Shown piece after piece: positions 32,280 through 43,574 of a stretch of 64,000 nucleotides of DNA. The translations under genes and the position numbers were made by a program. Below the pieces are notes generated by a model. It had not been told where the DNA came from. It did not search any database and worked only from the letters and a program-made list of their open reading frames with translations. Numbering within the stretch: the stretch's first letter is position 1; every line of letters starts with the position of its first letter. Source of the DNA: Isoetes taiwanensis (lineage: Eukaryota; Streptophyta; Lycopodiopsida; Isoetales; Isoetaceae). The stretch is from assembly GCA_021234155.1 (NCBI GenBank), contig JAJEKV010000073.1, forward strand, positions 3,384,001 to 3,448,000, in the 5' to 3' direction.

Positions 32280-34722
32280 TGTTGATGGCAAACCTGGCTA
32301 AACCACCAACCTCAGGTCAAAGAAGTAATAATCTTGGTCTAGGACCTCCAGATCACTTGAGGTGATCACTCTGTGCTGGAATATCTGTGTTTAGACCTCC
32401 AGAAAACAAGATTTCACTAGTTTCCCTAAAGCCAAAAAAGCTAGTCTTGTTCTAACAGGCACAGAAACCAATGCACTCGACATTTTGAACCCAAGTAAGC
32501 ATAGCATGATACAATGATACGTGAAAAAAGTGTTGTAGAAAGTCTATGCAAAGAATCTCCACAGTTGGTGAGGAATATAGTTTCTTGACTAAGTCAGAAA
32601 CTAGTCAATGGACTGGACAGTGCACTAAATTTTGCCAAATGAAAACGATGATGAATTTTTGATCCAACTAAATTTTGATAGTGAACACGGGACCTGCACA
32701 ATAAGTGCATGCTATTTTCAAGGTCAAAAATTCAGTGTGATTTAAAAAACATGTCTAAGCATCTAATATCTATAGAAAGAATGAGACAGACTTTGAAACA
32801 TCAGGAGATTGATCTCCCCCCCCCATTTTTTTTACTTTTTTAACTTTTCCTTTCCCAAACGATTATACTAAATGCAACTAGAGCCTCGGATGCAACCAGA
32901 TAGAGATATGTAGTTTTTTCTTTTTATTTTTCAAGTTAATTCAGATGCAAATGCTACAAATGATATTTTTTCCAAGTCGATTTTCATTCAACATGGAATC
33001 GAGTCATCACATTTGATATCATGTTAATGATCAAGATGATCAATCAATGGGACATCTCTAAAACACACAAATCATGAATTTTTGGATACAAATTGATCAT
33101 AATATGCCTCGGGGACCCGATTTCTTAAGGCAAAAGGATCTCTCAAAGATCAATTCGACTTCACTCTTCGTGTAATTTCGTCTTGAATTGCGCAAAAGCC
33201 CACAAATTTCTCTGTTGAACAAATCCCCTTTTTAAAAATCTCTGTTTCCGGCCGGATCTTGGCAAATTCAGAGTCTTGGCTATGATTCTGGTCGGTTTAG
33301 GTGTTTCTTTGTGTGCAGCAGGACAAAATGGTTAGCCAATGCAATGATTGCTTAGTTCGATCGAAGAAAAAAAAACAGTTCTTGGCAAGTTAGATTTTAG
33401 GGTTCTCGAAGTTTTCTCAAGAACAATTATCCCAATGTGCAGGAATGAAAAAAGTCGGCCAAGGTATAAATAGAGATCCATTTTCCTGTTTACTGATTAT
33501 GTGGTCTCCTCCCACGCCAAGCTCGGCTCGTGTTTCGACTTGGCATGCCAGGGGGGACGCCACTTGGCAGAGGATGAGAGGGTAGATAGATGGGGGGTAG
33601 ATGTAGGTAGGTTTTACCATTTTTTTTTAAATGAGGCACGTTTCCCAAGGAAGTCATTTAGAAGGTCAATATAAACTCTTTTTTCAAAAATGTTTGTGCC
33701 ACGTGGCATGATTTCATGAGGGCTACCAGGTAGTATCATCAAATTTTCAAATGCAATACTTTGATTTTTTTTTGTGGGAAAAATAAATGGAGTGAGTAGG
33801 CATGGGACTTGGTGAGGTGGCAAAAATGATGACGATGTGGCACTTAAGGGTTGGTAACCATCTTTTCCCTTAGTCAAAATGATTTTTGGCAATAGGTTTA
33901 GAATGAGGTGGCAAGGAGGAAGAACAAGGCTAATAGGCTCATTTTCCAAGCATTTCAATCTTATGGTTGACCAACTTTTTGGGTTTGGTCAAAACTTGCC
34001 TAGTCATCATTTGATGATGTAAGGTGATGTGATGATGTAGAATAATGTAATGATGTTGAGTGATGTAATGGTGTGGAGTGATGTGATGATGTGGACACTT
34101 GTTGCTTAGGTGGCAACTTGGTGGATGACATATGGAAGTGGCAATTGATGAGTGGACCAAAGTGGCTTTGTAAGTGATGACATGTGTATCTAGTCATCAT
34201 GCCATGTCACTTAGAGGTGGTGACTAGGCAAACTCGTGTTTAGCTTTTCCTTCCCTTTTTTGTATTTTGGCTAGCATAAAATGCTTTTTGGCTTTAGCCA
34301 CTTGGTGTGAAGTGTGTGATAATGGAATGGTGTGATGAAAAATGATGATATAAAACTTGATGCTTAGGCAATCTTTTTGGTGTAACAACTTTTGAAAATG
34401 TGCCTTAGGTAGTGGTAGGTCAACTATGGAACAAAAGGCTATGTGTGAGATGCATAATGGTATAGGGTGATGGTATGTTGGAAATGAGGTAGATGTGAGG
34501 GAGTGGAATAGAAATGACAACATGAAGGAGAAAAGATACCACTTCATAGCTTGCAAACTTCATAGGGGTCTTCCAAACTTCTAGATGCTTAGATCCTCTC
34601 AATGTGTGACCTTGATTCCAGTTCAATGTCTTCACTTGGTTCTTCAACATAGTGTCTTCCTTTTTCCTGCAACATGAATAAGATTTGATGGCACCTTGCC
34701 ATGTTGCCATAGCAGGGCAACA
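32280..34722 (-). repeat. 3' LTR of inner element (2443 bp)
   Basis: Matches 41137-43569 over its full length with scattered substitutions and short indels. Its open frames (for example around 34.0 kb, built from GATGATGT repeats that read as His-rich peptide) are present in both LTRs and are not genes. No convincing polypurine tract adjoins it: the sense strand just upstream is pyrimidine-rich, and the nearest purine run (TGAGGGGACC, about 34751-34760) is some 30 bp away. Confidence 0.95.
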
Positions 34723-35615
34723 TCATGCTAAACAAGGAAAAGGAATGGCTGGTCCCCTCAGCCTTGTGAGTGAAAAAAAAAAAAGAGAATGGAATGTGAC
34801 AAAAGCGTGATGGTGGTAGTGCAAGAGAATGAAAAAACTTGAGAATATGGGCAGCAAAAGGTGATGTAAGAAAAAATGGAAATGGTATTGGAGAAAATCT
34901 GTGCAGATGGATATGGTGATGTGAATGATGCTTGAGTGAATGTCTTCAAGGGTGTTTGTATGGAGCTGGAATAGTGACTTGTCTTGAGAGTGATTTGACT
35001 AGTGACTTGACTTGACTTGCTTGACTTCATTTGAAAGATGTATGGAGCAGGAACAGAGACTTGAGTTGGGAATTTTTTGAGACTTAAGCCACCTCTATGG
35101 AAGGCTATGGAAGGTAGCAGTCGTGTTTCTCTTTTTTGAAAATGATTTGGGAAGCAAGGGCTAGATGAGAATGGAACAAAGGCAGATGAAAATGAATGGA
35201 ATGTATCAGGTGAACCTGCAAGTGTGGAAAAAATATGATGTTAGTACCACGTTCTCCCAGCTAATTGTAGTAATGTTTAGCTGTTTGGGATCCTGCATCT
35301 GTGAAGAATTCTGGCTGATATGAATTGGAGGGCAACTATTTGCTCAGGTGGAGATTATTCAGACTGGTGAACCTGTCATGACAAGTTAATACATATGTTA
35401 GAAAACAACTCCTCCTATGTTTTCATGACTGTGAACTCAACCTGCAACATCATAACACACACAAGATATCAAAGTTAAAACCTATTTTCTCTTTTTTCCT
35501 TTTTTCTCCTTTTTTTTTATTTTATGAAAGTAATTTCAAAATAACATCAAAAGAGCACAAGCATCCACATCTTTAAGGAACATAAATACACACAAGATAT
35601 CAAAGTTAAAACCTA

Positions 35616-35656
<41 letters not shown>

Positions 35657-35939
35657 TTTATGAAAGTAATTTCAAAATAACATCAAAAGAGCACAAGCAT
35701 CCACATCTTTAAGGAACATGCCTCTTAATTTTAAAGCTAGTGTCTCTAATAATTTAAGTGGCTAACTATCCAAATGGCTATTCTATTCAAACAAACTCAT
35801 ACAAATATGTTGTTGCCAATATCTTTTTAGATGTAATATGTTTATAGGGTTCATGAGTCAGTTGTCTGTTATGATATCTTCTAGGAAGTAAGAGTTTGTA
35901 CCGCTTGTCCACAGATTTTGTATGGCCCTTCCCATAAAC
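34723..35939 (-). other. 3' untranslated region of inner element with 131-bp tandem duplication
   Basis: Between integrase and the 3' LTR there is no supported coding sequence. 35457-35587 and 35588-35719 are tandem copies, 131 bp apart, identical except within a long T run whose length differs. Confidence 0.8.
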
Positions 35940-37114
35940 AGTCAAATTTACCTGCTATGTTTTCCCTTGCCTTGTCCCATTTGAGAACTAGTTCCCCTTC
36001 TTTGAAACTTCCTTGGAATTTGTGAATGGCTTTGAATGTTGCTTTGCATCTTTTGCCTTCTTCAAAGAAGATGGCATTCTCTGCCTCAAAATCTCTTCTT
36101 CTAGATGGAGCAACCTATCAAACCTATCTTTGTATGCTTCCTCCATCAAGATTTGAATCTTTAGAGCTAACCTTAAGGAAGGCAACTCTAGTTCCATCGA
36201 ACAAAAAACCTCAACACCATAGACAAGAGCAAAAGGAGTATGATTAGTAGCATTTTTAATTGTAGTTCTATATGCCCAAAGTGCATCATGTAATTTAAGG
36301 TGCCAATCCTTTTTGTGTACCTCTATTGTCTTCTTTGAGAATACCTTTTAGAACTTTGTTGGTGGATTCAAATTTTGGCCATTGCCCCGAGGGTAGTATC
36401 TTCGAGCTTTTCACATGCTTTACTTTCAAGGTTTTTAGGAGGTTGCTGATCACATCATTTATGAACTGTGTGCCTCTGTCAGAAACTATTTTCAGAGGAA
36501 TACCAAATCTAGTGCAAATGTTTTCATGGAGGAACCTAGCAGTTGTTAAAGCATTTGCTTGTCTTAATGGGACAGCTTCTGCCCATTTGGTGAAAAAATC
36601 TGTTGCCACTAGTATGTATTCATGCTGAGAGGGAGAATTTGGATGTATAGGCCCTATGAAGTCTAGTCCCCAAGTTTGGAATGGACCCGAGACGTGATGC
36701 TAGTCAAGGGCAAAGCTGAAGAATTCTTTTTCCATGTATCTGGCATTTATGGCATCTCCTGATAGTCTCATAACAATCTTTAAACAAGCTGGGCCAGTAA
36801 TATCCAGACCTGAGTATCTTCTTTGCAGTTGTATCAGTTGCATAATGGCCTCCACAAATTCCTTCATGGCAAGCTTCTAGAATCAACTCAGCTTCTGACC
36901 TATCAACACACCTTAGTAGAACACCAGATTGATCAATCTTACATAATACCTCTCCAATCATTCTGTATGTTTTTGCTTTTTCTTTGAATCTTCTCAACTG
37001 ACTGCTTGTAAAGTTTTCTGGTGCCTCTTCATGTTTGAGAAACTTGATGATTTCATCCTGCCAGTCCTCTTGCATCTTACTAGACAAGGTTAGTAGCAAT
37101 GTCACACACTTCAT
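35940..37114 (-). pseudogene. Integrase of inner element
   Basis: The N-terminal zinc-binding HHCC domain is visible at 37114-36704 (EACHEGICGGHY and CHKCQIHGKR). The catalytic core follows: WGLDFIGPI and ATDFFTKWAEAV, then IVSDRGTQF, then the FESTNK block with the Glu, so the D-D-E residues are all present. The C-terminal part (36197-35988) reads ELELPSLRLALK, followed by an acidic helix typical of Ty3 integrases. At least two frame changes (near 36610 and 36290) break it. Confidence 0.85.
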
Positions 37115-37739
37115 CAGTACTTAAACCATTAAAATCCTCAAACTCAAACACCTTATTGGTCAAATAATCACTAGGACTCTTAATTGTTTTGACAGTGCTA
37201 ACCTTTAAATTGTAATCCTGTATCTTGCATGCCCATCTACATAATTTAGCCTTACTCGAAGTTTTCTCGAACAAAGATGGGAATAGGATTTTGATGTATC
37301 ATTACTTTCACCTCATTGTGTTGAACTATATGACCAAGCCTTTGCTTTGCAGAAAAAAACATTATTCCAGCTGCACTTTTTCCATTCTAGGGTATCCGTT
37401 TCTCAAAGATCAGACCAAATTTTTGTTGGCAAAAGATATTATCCCATGTTTCGCAGATGAGTGCTATGCCTACGCCTTTGCTAGTGACAATCGATATATG
37501 CCCGAAATGGTTGAGCAAAGTCTGGTGGTTTCAAAATCTCCGATTGGCATATGGAAGTTATCAATGTGTCAAATGCAACTTGGCATTCATCCGGTCCATT
37601 CTATTGCAATAAATCTGCTCTCACTCTTATTATATATTTGCCAACACGGTCGAGCCGCCAAAGGACTTATGATGTGTGAAAAGTTAGGCACATACATTCT
37701 CAAAAACTTGTCAAGCCCATGAAACTCTTCATTGCTTTT
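37080..37739 (-). pseudogene. Ty3-type RNase H (connection) domain of inner element
   Basis: In shifting frames the minus strand reads AMKSFMGLTSFLRMYVPNF, the usual RT thumb end, then ILKPPDFAQPFRAYIDC, which corresponds to the start of the native RNase H with its first Asp. Near 37,200 it reads KLCRWACKIQDYNLKV, its end. Several stops interrupt it. A 165-codon open frame on the opposite strand (37225-37722) is antisense to it and is not a gene. Confidence 0.65.
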
Positions 37740-38530
37740 AGGGTTTTAGGTGGAGCTAATTTCTTCAAAGCCTCCATTTTTCCTTCGTGATACTTTGATC
37801 CCTTGAGTAGATACCTCATGACCTAGCAATTCGCCTTTTAGAACAGTAGAAATACACACTTCTTTGGATTCAAACACACTCCACCATTCCTGCACAACTC
37901 CATTGTCATTGTCAAGAACTCCATGTGTTTGGTTAGAGAAGTTCCCGTGCATAGATCATCCAAGAAAACTCTAAAGTTTGACATAGGCATGCTTTGAAAT
38001 ATTTTATCCATTGCTCTTTGAAAGATAAGCAGATGCATTCATCAAGCCAAATGGCATTTTCATCATGGCAAAAGTACCCCAAGGGATTATGAAAGAGGTC
38101 TTAGCTTGATCCGCTTCTTTTATCTTGATTTGATTGAAACCTGAAAATTGCATCTAGAAAAGAGTATATTTCTTTCCCCTCGCTAGCTTGCATGTAACAC
38201 TTCTTCTAGAAATGGTAATGGATAACAATCTTTAATAGTGGCCTTGTTTAGATCCCCTCGTAATCTATACAAATCCTAATGCTCTTATTCTTCTTTTCTC
38301 ATCGAACAATGCAAGATGTACCAGATTTGTTATCTCTTTAATAACCTCGCCTTCTTTCATCTTCAATAATTCCTCTCTCGATCAAGGTAAGCAAAGGATG
38401 CATTTATTCTTCCGAGTTTTTGCATTACTGTGTTTAGCATTTTCTTTTATCTTTATTTCAAATTCACAGATATCAGTCCTCACTCCTACTAATTCTCAGA
38501 TAATCCCGTGCAAATACATCTTTCCAGTTC
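37740..38530 (-). pseudogene. Reverse transcriptase of inner element
   Basis: Recognisable blocks in sense order: DVFARDYL-type linker, GDLNKATIKDCYPLPF, FNQIKIKEADQAKTSF, KMPFGLMNAS, then FRVFLDDLCTG. The last corresponds to the catalytic YVDD box (here FLDD, both Asp retained) and is followed by CLNPKKC. Frames change at least four times. It primes from a tRNA at the site beside the 5' LTR. Confidence 0.8.
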
Positions 38531-38729
38531 TCAAAGAAAATTTTTAAGGAAGCCTCATCTTTGCTATCAAAAAAAGATCTCCAAGGAAAAGTGTTCTTAC
38601 CTGGTCCATTTTTGTTGATGGTTAACTCTTTTACCTCTTTCTCCGGGCCAGTGCATCTATCACCGTAATAGGATAAAGTTGTGTTGCATCTTCTTTGTTC
38701 AATTCATCTTCATTTATAGCTCCCTCACC

Positions 38730-39115
38730 AAATAGTCAAGGAGCACGGTTCTCGCAAAGTGCATCCGCTTCACAATTCTCCTCCCTAGGTATATGTTTGA
38801 TCTCCCAAGCCTTGAACTTGCTTAGAAGTTGCAAGACTTTCTTTGAGCTCGACATGTCTTGGTTTTTTGTCCGGTATTCTCCATTGACTGCCCTCAAGAT
38901 ATCAATTGAGAATCACCAAAGATAGATACATCACCAAACCTAAAGCCAAAGATTCTTCTAAGCCAGCTATGAGTGCCTTATATTCGCCATATTTGAAGTG
39001 ATTCCTTCATGCACTCGCCAACTTTGGATAAGAGTTTATTGGCGCAGCTTCCGATCACAAATGCTAAGATGCTATATTCAATTTGATTGAAATTCCACCA
39101 TCAAACCACAACACA
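38730..39115 (-). pseudogene. Archaeal-type RNase H (aRNH, RVT_3-like) of inner element
   Basis: In three alternating frames the minus strand gives the complete domain: LWFDGG (first Asp), then KYGEYKALIAGLEESLALG (the Glu helix; the Asn-Glu before it is eroded), then VSIFGDSQLI (second Asp), then VNGEYRTKNQDM, FKAWEIKHIPREENCEADAL, which carries the final Asp. This is the additional RNase H typical of Tat elements. It lies between the protease and the reverse transcriptase, whereas in well-known angiosperm Tat elements it lies after the native RNase H. Family identification is strong; the position is read directly from the coordinates. Confidence 0.8.
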
Positions 39116-39648
39116 CCTTTATTGAGATTTGCTTCCATGCCAAGGTCACCTAAACAGTAGGTATGATTTCTATTGGTTTGCAAAACGTAGACATGCATTT
39201 TAACACACCGCTCATCTTCAATCAACATATCTTGTTCTATAAAGTTGTAATGATTAGCATCAATTGCTTTGTTGTATAGAGTTACGATTCTTGCTCCATT
39301 TGAAATGGTACACGCCCTTTGGACCGCATTGTGTTTAGCATCTACAAGTGGATAACCATCTCCTTCCCAACAACAAGTCATATATGTCACCACATCACAA
39401 TTATCTTCAAAAGCCACAACTATGAAACCGGCCTCAACAATTATACCTTCAATTTCTATTGGCACCTTTGTCACTAGTCCTATGGGTTTTATCTTAGCAT
39501 TGGAGAATGACCTTAATATGACAGTGATGGTTGAGTGACAAAGAAGACCACATTTCTTCATTACATGCCGAGGCATGACATTTAGTGGAGAGCCTCCATC
39601 TAGCAAGACCCTAGATAAATGCAAGTTACCTAAACTAGCCGAAAGCAA
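39116..39648 (-). pseudogene. Aspartic protease region of inner element
   Basis: The frame contains VLLDGGSPLNVMP, the DGG/DSG-type active-site loop of retrotransposon aspartic proteases with the catalytic Asp present, followed by the hydrophobic ILRSFSNAK and GIIVEAGFIVV strands. It remains open into the first strand of the archaeal-type RNase H. It would cleave the Gag-Pol polyprotein. Confidence 0.8.
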
Positions 39649-40990
39649 GTGAAGGCACCGGATCTTTTTCTTCTTGGGTTAATATAACCTTCTCTCGCCT
39701 CATGCACATCAGCAAATGAAATTTGTTCAACATTATTAGACCTCAATATTTTTCTCTATAGCTAGGTGCAACTCGAGAAGCGTGAGGAGATCTATGCTTA
39801 CTTTAGAACTTTTAGGATCATATCTAGCTCATCTAACTCTTTGTCCTTTTTATTAAACTTCTCAAAAGGAGGTGGAGCTATCATCCGAACTTCTTTGTTG
39901 ACAGAATGTTCTTGCTCATACCTTTAGATCCGCAGGTGTTCCACTTTCCACCATTTTTCTTGTTTGCACCACCATGATCTCTTCCTCGCTCCTCATATTC
40001 CTCTACAAACCTAATGGCGATGTTCCTCCAATTTCTTGCCTTTGTCCCGCTTTTGTCAAAGTATTCTTTAACAAAACATTTGTCCTCAAGATGACCTATT
40101 TCCTTGCAGAAATTGCACATGTATGCAGATCTTTCCAAAATGACCTTTCTTACCACATTTCAAGCATGCCCCGTAATAGCAAATATCGAAGGATGAGTAT
40201 CTTTGAAACAATGTGCACAAGGAGGATAAGTTTTTTGTCGTTCTTCAACTCCAAAAGTTGTTTGGTCAGCTCCGCAATGGTCTCTTTACATTTTGGCCAT
40301 CTCACTCTTGGATTCATCGATTTTAGGTGTAGCTTCTTCATCTTTGGATTTTCTTCTTTTTTTTTTCGCATATACTGTGCACATGCTCATACCCCGCTCA
40401 TAATCTGGATAAAAAGGGTCAAGACAATGGTTTACATGATTATCGTGTAAAAAAGACATATCATTAGAGATTTTGGTTGCCTTTTCAAAAGCCTTGTGTA
40501 TGGTATCAAAACCTTCCCGATTTTGAATCTTTAGCATCTTTTCATTGCACCTTAGGCCTTGGTGACATCCTTTAATGAAAGCAGCCACTAAATAGAGTGT
40601 GGGAGTAGGTACCGACTCTTTTGGCATTTTCTCAAGTATGCACTAAACCTTTCCACATAGTGGTTGATACTTTCACCTGCCCTTATGCAAAAAAGTTTGT
40701 AGCTCATTTGCTAACTCTTGAGGGGCGATAGTTTGCCAAACCTAGCCAAAAATTGCCGCGACAAGACTCTCATATGTATCAAGACCCATAACTGAGGTCA
40801 CATGCTCACACCAAGCATATGCCTCATCGATTTCATGCATCTCTTAAACTCGTGAGAATCTACAACCCTTTTACAACCATAATCTCTATAATATTCATCA
40901 AATACTTTCAGAAAAAAATGGTTAGCATTCATAGTTGGTTCAAATATGGGTGGAGTAATGGGCAAACTTAGCTCAAAATACGTGGGATTG
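39649..40990 (-). pseudogene. Gag of inner element with two zinc knuckles
   Basis: The nucleocapsid part has two CCHC knuckles, CLKCGKKGHFGKIC (about 40130-40180) and CNFCKEIGHLEDKC (about 40078-40119), separated by a one-base frame change. Upstream (40627-40286) is a gag segment reading FIKGCHQGLRCNEKM and a basic linker. Further upstream the capsid frame is broken. Gag would package the element RNA. Confidence 0.7.
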
Positions 40991-41115
40991 CATTAATTTG
41001 GCTGGCGCACCACAGCTTGCAACAAGTACTCCTTTGTGGTTCCAATGATTCTCCGGGCTTCTTGTTGTTCATTTCTTCCTCTAGGAGCCATGAGTTCTTC
41101 AAAACCTGTGTGGAA

Positions 41116-41133
41116 ATCTCGGTAGGACCTCCA
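41116..41133 (-). other. Primer binding site of inner element (tRNA-Gln-like)
   Basis: Sense strand TGGAGGTCCTACCGAGAT begins 3 bases inside the 5' LTR. From memory, plant tRNA-Gln ends in a sequence whose complement is TGGAGGTCCCACCGAGAT, a single mismatch. The tRNA assignment relies on recall and should be compared with the host's own tRNAs. Confidence 0.7.
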
Positions 41134-41136
41134 AAA

Positions 41137-43569
41137 TGTTGATGGCAAACCTGGCTAAACCACCAACCTCAGGTCAAAGAAGTAATAATCTTGGTCTAGG
41201 ACCTCTAGATCACTTGAGGTGATCACTCTGTGCTGGAATATCTGTGTTTAGACCTCCAGAAAACAAGATTTCACTAGTTTCCCTAAAGCCAAAAAAGCTA
41301 GTCTTGTTCTAACAGGTACGTAAACCAATGCACTCGACATTTTGAACCCAAGTAAGCATAGCATGATACAATGATACGTGAAAAAAGTGTTGTAGAAAGT
41401 CTATGCAAAGAATCTCCACAGTTGGTGAGGAATATAGTTTCTTGACTAAGTCAGAAACTAGTCAATGGACTGGACAGTGCACTAAATTTTGCCAAATGAA
41501 AACGATGATGAATTTTTGATCCAACTAAATTTTGATAGTGAACACGGGACCTGCACAATAAGTGCATGCTATTTTCAAGGTCAAAAATTCAAGTGTGATT
41601 TAAAAACATGTCTAAGCATCTAATATCTATAGAAAGAATGAGACAGACTTTGAAACATAGAGATTGATCTTCCTTTTTTTTTTTTTTTTTTTTAACTTTT
41701 CCTTTCCCAAACGATTATACTAAATGCAACTAGAGCCTCGGATGCAACCAGATAGAGATATGTAGTTTTTTCTTTTTATTTTTCAAGTTAATTCAGATGC
41801 AAATGCTACAAATGATATTTTCCAAGGTCAGATTTTCATTCAACATGGAATCGAGTCATCACATTTGATATCATGTTAATGATCAAGATGATCAATCAAT
41901 GTGACATCTCTAAAAACACACAAATCATGAATTTTTGGATACAAATTGATCATAATATGCCTCAGACTGATTTCTTAAGGCAGGAGGATCTCTCAAAGAT
42001 CAATTCCGACTTCACTCTTCGTGTACTTGCCTTCTTGAATCAAGAAAAGCCCCACAAATTTTTCTGTTGAACAAATCCCCTTTTAAAAATCTCGCTTCCG
42101 CCGGATCTTGGCAAATTCAGAGTCTTGGCTATGATTCTGGTCGGTTTAGGTGTTTCTTTTGTGTGCAGCAGACAAAATGGTTAGCCAATGCAATGATTGC
42201 TTAGTTCGATCAAAAAAAAACAGGTTCTTGGCAAGTTAGATTTTAGGGTTCGAAGTTTTTCTCAAGAACAATTATCCCACACAGCAGAATGAAAAAGTCG
42301 GGCCAAGGTATAAATAGAGACCCATTTTCCTGCTTATTGATCGACACGTGGTCTCCTCCCACGCCAAGCTCTGGCTCGTGTTTCGACTTGGCATGCTGTG
42401 GGGACGCCACTTGGCAGAGGATGAGAGGGTAGATAGATGGGGGTTAGATGTAGGTAGGTTTTACCATTTTTTTTTAAATGAGGCACGTTTCCCAAGGAAG
42501 TCATTTAGAAGGTCAATATAAACTCTTTTTTTTCAAAATGTTTGTGCCATGTGGCATGATTTCATGAGGGCTACCGTGTGGTATCATCAAATTTTCAAAT
42601 GCAATACTTTGATTTTTTTTTGTGGGAAAAATAAATGGAGTGAGTAGGCATGGGACTTGGTGAGGTGGCAAAAATGATGATGATGTGGCACTTAAGGGTT
42701 GGTAACCATCTTTTCCCTTAGTCAAAATGATTTTTGGCAATAGGTTTAGAATGAGGTGGCAAGGAGGAAGAACAAGGCTAATAGGCTCATTTTCCAAGCA
42801 TTTCAATCTTATGGTTGACCAACTTTTTGGGTTTGGTCAAAACTTGCCTAGTCATCATTTGATGATGTAAGGTGATGTGATGATGTAGAATGATGTAATG
42901 ATGTTGAGTGATGTAATGGTGTGGAGTGATGTGATGATGTGGACACTTGTTGCTTAGGTGGCAACTTGGTGGATGACATATGGAAGTGGCAATTGATGAG
43001 TGGACCAAAGTGGCTTTGTAAGTGATGACATGTGTATCTAGTCATCATGCCATGTCACTTAGAGGTGGTGACTAGGCAAACTCGCGGTTTAGCTTTTCCT
43101 TCCCTTTTTGTATTTTGGCTAGCATAAAATGCTTTTGGCTTTAGCCACTTGGTGTGAAGTGTGTGATAATGGAATGGTGTGATGAAAAATGATGATATAA
43201 AACTTGATGCTTAGGCAATCTTTTTGGTGTAACAACTTTTGAAAATGTGCCTTAGGTAGTGGTAGGTCAACTATGGAACAAAAGGCTATGTGTGAGATGC
43301 ATAATGGTATAGGGTGATGGTATGTTGGAAATGAGGTAGATGTGAGGGAGTGGAATAGAAATGACAACATGAAGGAGAAAAGATACCACTTCATAGCTTG
43401 CAAACTTCATAGGGGTCTTCCAAACTTCTAGATGCTTAGATCCTCTCAATGTGTGACCTTGATTCCAGTTCAATGTCTTCACTTGGTTCTTCAACATAGT
43501 GTCTTCCTTTTTCCTGCAACATGAATAAGATTTGATGGCACCTTGCCATGTTGCCATAGCAGGGCAACA
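41137..43569 (-). repeat. 5' LTR of inner element (2433 bp)
   Basis: Partner of 32280-34722; same TGTTG and CAACA ends. A very long open frame that runs from this LTR into the outer element (to 44556) is a chimera created by the insertion. Confidence 0.95.
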
Positions 43570-43574
43570 GAAGT
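43570..43574. repeat. Target-site duplication GAAGT (right)
   Basis: Repeats 32275-32279. It also marks the precise point where the outer element's extra ORF was split. Confidence 0.92.

Larger units (their letters stand above)
32280..43569 (-). mobile_element. Inner Ty3/gypsy LTR retrotransposon (Tat-like, with archaeal-type RNase H)
   Basis: Two LTRs of 2443 and 2433 bp start TGTTGATGGC and end GGGCAACA (TGTTG/CAACA inverted ends), flanked by GAAGT duplications. The element is on the minus strand: primer site beside the right LTR, then gag with two zinc knuckles, aspartic protease, an archaeal-type RNase H, reverse transcriptase, a degenerate second RNase H and integrase. The archaeal-type RNase H and the long LTRs point to the Tat group of plant Ty3 elements. 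It inserted into the extra ORF of the outer element and is therefore younger. Frames are broken many times. Confidence 0.93.

Noticed and set aside
33939-34200. His-rich reading frames near 34.0 kb and again near 42.8 kb
   Set aside because: They are translations of GATGATGT repeats present in both inner LTRs.
37225-37722. 165-codon plus-strand open frame
   Set aside because: It is antisense to the RNase H/RT connection of the inner element and shows no motif of its own.
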